Shown here: piece by piece, positions 63,010 to 64,000 of the stretch
How the letters are laid out: each line of letters opens with the position of its first letter
How positions within the stretch are numbered: position 1 is the first letter of the stretch
Assembly: GCA_026018925.1 (NCBI GenBank)
Contig: JAKSZU010000008.1
Location: 57,451,527 to 57,515,526 of the forward strand
Length of the DNA stretch: 64,000 nt
From: Tupaia tana
Lineage: Eukaryota > Chordata > Mammalia > Scandentia > Tupaiidae
Reading direction: 5' to 3'
Program-made: the position numbers and the translations under genes
Notes under the pieces: generated by a model
The model's database searches: none
What the model was told of the DNA's origin: nothing
Seen by the model: only the letters and a program-made list of their open reading frames with translations

Positions 63010-63268
63010 TTGAGCCAACTGGTAGTATGTGGTTAAGGTTGCCAGATCCTACACAGCTGCCTGCATGGTTCAGTCCTGGACCCGGTCGCTTGAAAAACAT
63101 GTTGGACACATGTGCGTGCATGCCCAAAATCACAAAAGGAGAAATGGAAGAGAAGGGATTGTGGCGTGGCCATCCCCCCATGGAGGGTGTTTTCTCATGT
63201 TTCCCTTCTCTTTGTCTCTTTTTCTCATTCTGGCATCACATACCCTCTAGCAAATTTTAAAAAAGAAA
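63010..63268 (+). mobile_element. Old L-type SINE
   Basis: 'gagccaactggtagtatgtg', 'gagaaatggaagagaaggga' and 'cataccctctagcaaatttt'. Confidence 0.85.
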
Positions 63269-63434
63269 GAGAGGACAGAAGAAAGGGAGAATGGGCTTTG
63301 GGTGGGACTCTGGGCAAAAGGTTCATTTGTTAGTATTATCTAGGTATACAAAGAAATGTTTACTTAGGATCCTTATCTGAAAGGGACTTTTGATCTAGGT
63401 GGTGGCAGACATTCCAAAAAATAGCAACCAAACG

Positions 63435-63500
63435 TTTAGTGTGGTGCCGAACACACAGCACACACCTATGCGTCTTTGTTGGATGAATGAATACATAATA
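63435..63500 (+). mobile_element. L2 LINE 3' tip
   Basis: 'tagtgtggtgccgaacacac' and 'tttgttggatgaatgaatac'. Confidence 0.55.
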
Positions 63501-63565
63501 GTATACCCTAGGTACTAAATGAATAACACAGCCATGGCATAGCGTTCACAAGAATGACTGCTCAA

Positions 63566-63798
63566 TGGAACCAGCAGCTGACGTAATGGCTATGTCGCTG
63601 GACTCCCATGTAGTCAACCGCAGTTCGAGTCCTGGACCTGGTGGCTTAAACTCACGCCAGGCGCGTGCGCGTGTGTGCGTGTGTGCCCAAGATCCTGAGA
63701 GGAGAATGGAGGAGAAGGGATTGCAGCGTGGCCATCTCCCGGGGGATGATTTCTTGCTTTCTGTCTCTCTGTCTTTATGGTGAGCGTATGTGCCCTAT

Positions 63799-63852
<54 letters not shown>

Positions 63853-63867
63853 CTCCAAAAAAAAAAA
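63566..63867 (+). mobile_element. Young L-type SINE, perfect 16-bp TSD
   Basis: AAGAATGACTGCTCAA at 63550-63565 and 63868-63883. A 49-A tract (63801-63849) sits inside 'gcaaaaacc', before the terminal 'cctctccaaaa', so the internal A5 expanded rather than the tail. Confidence 0.96.
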
Positions 63868-63948
63868 AAGAATGACTGCTCAAGTTCTAGTGCAATGATT
63901 TATCAGATTTAGTGAAGTCCTTTTCAAATGCGGAGATACTCAAGTCAT

Positions 63949-64000
63949 TTGGCCGCAAGGTGGTTAAGGCAGCTGGATGCCACGTGGCTGACCATGTGGT
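63949..64000 (+). mobile_element. SINE head, cut by window end
   Basis: 'ttggccgcaaggtggttaag' to 'gtggctgaccatgtggt' is the start of an older head. Confidence 0.65.

Overview
This is a non-coding, very repeat-rich stretch of a placental (eutherian) mammal nuclear genome. The evidence is L2, MIR, MER5A-like and MLT1-like fossils, an L1 3' end, four processed ribosomal-protein retrocopies, and over 120 copies of a tRNA-derived SINE. I find no spliced gene, tRNA or rRNA gene, CRISPR array or supported promoter. The only intact recognisable protein reading frame is an RPL23A retrocopy (26843-27313, minus). Most other long reading frames run through SINE bodies or tandem repeats.

Terms used below. 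'L-type' SINE is about 250 bp: a tRNA-like head (box B GGTTCGAGTCC), then a body with the landmarks GGAGAATGGAGGAGAAGG, CCCCCTGGGGGGTGATTTC and CCCTATAGCAAAAACCTCTC, then poly(A). 'S-type' is about 150 bp: the same head followed by GGCTTGCTTTCTCACTTTC, a CT-rich stretch, TCTGGTCAAATTAAA and an (AAAT)n tail. 'Family B' is a separate, older repeat of about 210 bp. From memory the main SINE matches none of Alu, B1, B2, ID, CAN, PRE, CHR, ERE, rabbit C, VES, AfroSINE, DAS-III or the tRNA-only dermopteran SINEs, so I leave the order unnamed. One 7SL-like scrap (61531-61597) would favour Euarchontoglires if real. TSD means target-site duplication. SINE ends without a stated TSD are good to about 5-15 bp.

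Layout. 1-9 kb: L2, an ERVL-like LTR, a three-deep SINE nest at 4.1-4.9 kb, MER5A-like fossils at 7-7.7 kb and a chain of SINEs in one target at 7.8-8.5 kb. 9.4-10.5 kb: a 1060-bp solo LTR with a 6-bp TSD. 11.7-27.4 kb: four retrocopies (RPL26/RPL26L1, RPL39, RPL35A, RPL23A), all minus strand, plus a 5'-truncated L1 at 15.3-15.9 kb. 32.2-33.1 kb: an 8-bp-unit minisatellite inside an old SINE. 36.1-37.1 kb: a four-layer nest (MIR, MLT1-like LTR, L1-like segment, S-type SINE). 44.5-46.0 kb: the longest mostly unique block. 47.76 kb: a tRNA-Ser 5'-half insertion with a 17-bp TSD. 48-64 kb: more SINEs, microsatellites, a split ERVL-like LTR and a snap-back inverted repeat at 62.0 kb.

The elements form a layered insertion record. 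Ancient MIR, L2, MER5 and LTR fossils were hit by L1 and retrocopies, then by S-type and old L-type SINEs, and finally by CpG-rich L-type SINEs with perfect 13-16 bp TSDs and long poly(A). Active L1-type machinery is the natural common agent for most of this.
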